A stretch of DNA of 7,070 nt from an uncultured Clostridia bacterium (GTDB taxonomy: Bacteria; Bacillota; Clostridia; Oscillospirales; CAG-272): assembly GCA_904502055.1 (NCBI GenBank), contig CAJGDZ010000086.1:1-7070 (forward strand), given 5' to 3'. Below are positions 5,678 through 7,070 of this stretch, in pieces (positions within the stretch are counted from its first letter, which is position 1; each line of letters starts with the position of its first letter). The notes below the pieces were generated by a model. The model had not been told where the DNA came from, did no database searches, and was given only the letters and a program-made list of their open reading frames with translations. A program made the position numbers and the translations under genes.

Positions 5678-7000
5678 TTATATTACGTCCACACGCGCCA
5701 CGATGGCGGCATCGCGATCCAACGGTGCATTTGTAGCAAACACAATGCTCTCCGCCCCCTCGCCAATGCCGATCTGCAATGCAAATTCGCCGCACGGCAT
5801 CTCATTCGGCAATCGGAAGGAGATATGCTCCTCGTGTTTGCCGGGTAACCACGTGCGAATATCCACCGCCGTATCAAAAGAAGCTTCAAAGCCTTGGTTT
5901 TTCAGCTTCACATATAGCGGAAGCATCTTATAGATGGGAGCGACCCCCACGTTCTCAACCGACAGTCGAAGCGAAAACGCCTCGCCGCGCTTGGCAGTGT
6001 CCTCAATTTCCACCTCATCGATCACAAAATGATAGCCCATTTTGTCCACCCACGCATCCACCTTCTCGCGCCACTCCCACGGAATGGGCAAGGACTTGGC
6101 ATTGAAGGTGCTGATATGCCACGCCAACGTCTTTTCAATTACGTCGTCCGGGCTCCAGCCCTGCCGCTGCCACTCACCAAGCCACCAAAAGGATTCAAAG
6201 GACACGTGCCCACGCTTCCATATATCGCCCATTGCCTCGACCCAAGGCGGAAGCATTTCGTTCAGAAGCGACGGCTTACCCAGACAGTCGGCACGAAAGC
6301 CCACCGCCGCACGCCCGTCAAGATACTGCATCAACGGTGACACGCTGCACTGCCCGATCAAAAGCGTGTTTTTAAAGACCTCCGTATAGATGTCAACAAA
6401 ATTCTCGAGCGCCTCTTTGGTAAAAAGATTGACCGAGCTTCCCTCGCCCCACGCGCCGGGCAAGGAAATATCCACCATCGAAAGCGCAGGGTCAGCGTCA
6501 AAGCGTTCGCCAAAGGCACGGATCGCGCGCCCGAAATAGGTCAGGAAGGCGGGGTCGGACGGACTCCGCTTGACGCGCTGTCCCTCCGGACGGCGCGGAC
6601 AGGAGATCTTTTGCTTCAGCCAATCGGGCACGTCGTCACTCTCACGCGTACTGTGCGGCATAAGACGAAACATCACCGTTTGCCCCAGCGCGCGTGCCTT
6701 TTTGAGAATACCCTCGATAAAGTCGTAGCGATATTCGCCCTCGGTCGGCTCAAATTCCTTCCACAAGATGCGAATATAGACCACCGAGCAATCGGGATAA
6801 TACCCCTGCTCTCTTCCCTTTTCCTCTACGTAATCGGGTACGGGATAGCACTCCACGTGCTCGGTCTCGGTCAGGTTGTTTTCGGGCTTCACGATAAGAT
6901 CGGAATAGAGCTCATCGCCGCGAAAATGCTGAAAGCTTACAAATCCGACGCAAGGGTTTTGCTTTTTTTCTCTCTCATACGCATATTGAAAGATTGCCAT
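5678..7000 (-). CDS. Glycoside-hydrolase-like TIM-barrel protein with DUF4832-type C-terminal domain
   Basis: A 440-residue protein. Residues about 15-320 resemble a clan-A-like glycosidase barrel: VVYIRILWKEFEPTEGEYRYDFIEGILKKARALGQTVMFRLMPH (73-116) has the strand-helix pattern of GH42/GH5 relatives, DISLPGAWGEG (177-187) offers Glu186 as a possible acid/base, and GHVSFESFWWLGEW (264-277) offers Glu269 as a possible nucleophile. Residues about 322-440 form a beta domain beginning GYHFVIDEVEIED and containing SVENVGVAPIYKMLPLYVKLKN (347-368), a pattern I associate with DUF4832. No signal peptide is present, so it is probably cytoplasmic and acts on imported sugars or glycosides. The start at 7000 (MAIFQYAYERE) is supported by GGGAG (7013-7009) with an 8-base spacer; an ATG 15 codons upstream lacks one. 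There is no sugar transporter or regulator in view. The fold call is fairly firm; the activity and both catalytic residues are inference. Confidence 0.75.
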   Translation of the reverse strand: MAIFQYAYEREKKQNPCVGFVSFQHFRGDELYSDLIVKPENNLTETEHVECYPVPDYVEEKGREQGYYPDCSVVYIRILWKEFEPTEGEYRYDFIEGILKKARALGQTVMFRLMPHSTRESDDVPDWLKQKISCPRRPEGQRVKRSPSDPAFLTYFGRAIRAFGERFDADPALSMVDISLPGAWGEGSSVNLFTKEALENFVDIYTEVFKNTLLIGQCSVSPLMQYLDGRAAVGFRADCLGKPSLLNEMLPPWVEAMGDIWKRGHVSFESFWWLGEWQRQGWSPDDVIEKTLAWHISTFNAKSLPIPWEWREKVDAWVDKMGYHFVIDEVEIEDTAKRGEAFSLRLSVENVGVAPIYKMLPLYVKLKNQGFEASFDTAVDIRTWLPGKHEEHISFRLPNEMPCGEFALQIGIGEGAESIVFATNAPLDRDAAIVARVDVI

Positions 7001-7049
7001 AGTTTCATCTCCCGGATTTATTCTGCCAATCGTATATCTTCTCAAATTT

Positions 7050-7055
7050 ATTATA
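7050..7055 (-). promoter_or_regulatory. Possible -10 element of the glycosidase-like gene
   Basis: The minus strand reads TATAAT at 7055-7050, in an AT-rich stretch about 50 bases upstream of the start codon. The matching -35 would fall beyond the end of the window, so the promoter cannot be confirmed. Confidence 0.35.
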
Positions 7056-7070
7056 ATACAACTCCCTTTG

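Noticed and set aside
5493..5933. Plus-strand open frame of 146 codons across the intergenic region
   Set aside because: It runs through the terminator hairpin and into the antisense of a well-supported gene, has no ribosome binding site, and its product is low in protein-like features.

Overview
The window looks like a piece of a Bacillota (Firmicutes) chromosome, most likely class Clostridia. This is inferred from moderately GC-rich genes with AT-rich spacers, AGGAGG-type ribosome binding sites, textbook sigma-A promoters, a walJ-rlmH pair and a recA-recX operon. No rRNA, tRNA, mobile element, CRISPR array or phage gene is visible. Most of the content is housekeeping.

Plus strand, left part (1-2245). 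The window opens inside a metallo-beta-lactamase-fold protein of the WalJ/YycJ type. Its end overlaps rlmH, the 23S rRNA pseudouridine methyltransferase gene. After a short spacer with a weak hairpin comes a ten-helix EamA/DMT transporter, closed by a strong intrinsic terminator. A consensus promoter with an extended -10 then drives a 99-residue, three-helix membrane protein of unknown function, which ends in a terminator that should work in both directions.

Minus strand, middle (5441 down to 2247). A promoter with perfect -35 and -10 hexamers and a 17-bp spacer drives recA. recX overlaps the recA end by 11 bases, and an M20-family amidohydrolase begins 17 bases after recX. The three are probably co-transcribed and stop at the shared bidirectional terminator at 2216-2245. 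RecA and its modulator RecX are functionally linked. The hydrolase has no evident link to recombination.

Intergenic stretch (5364-5677) and minus strand, right part. About 310 bases between recA and the next gene hold the recA control region, two inverted repeats of unknown meaning and the terminator of the right-hand gene. That gene (7000-5678) encodes a 440-residue protein that looks like a TIM-barrel glycoside hydrolase with a C-terminal DUF4832-like beta domain. It appears to be monocistronic.

No new multi-gene system is evident. The most worthwhile leads are the recA control region, which lacks a canonical LexA box but carries a 13-bp AT-rich inverted repeat upstream, the orphan three-helix protein, and the uncharacterised glycosidase-like protein.
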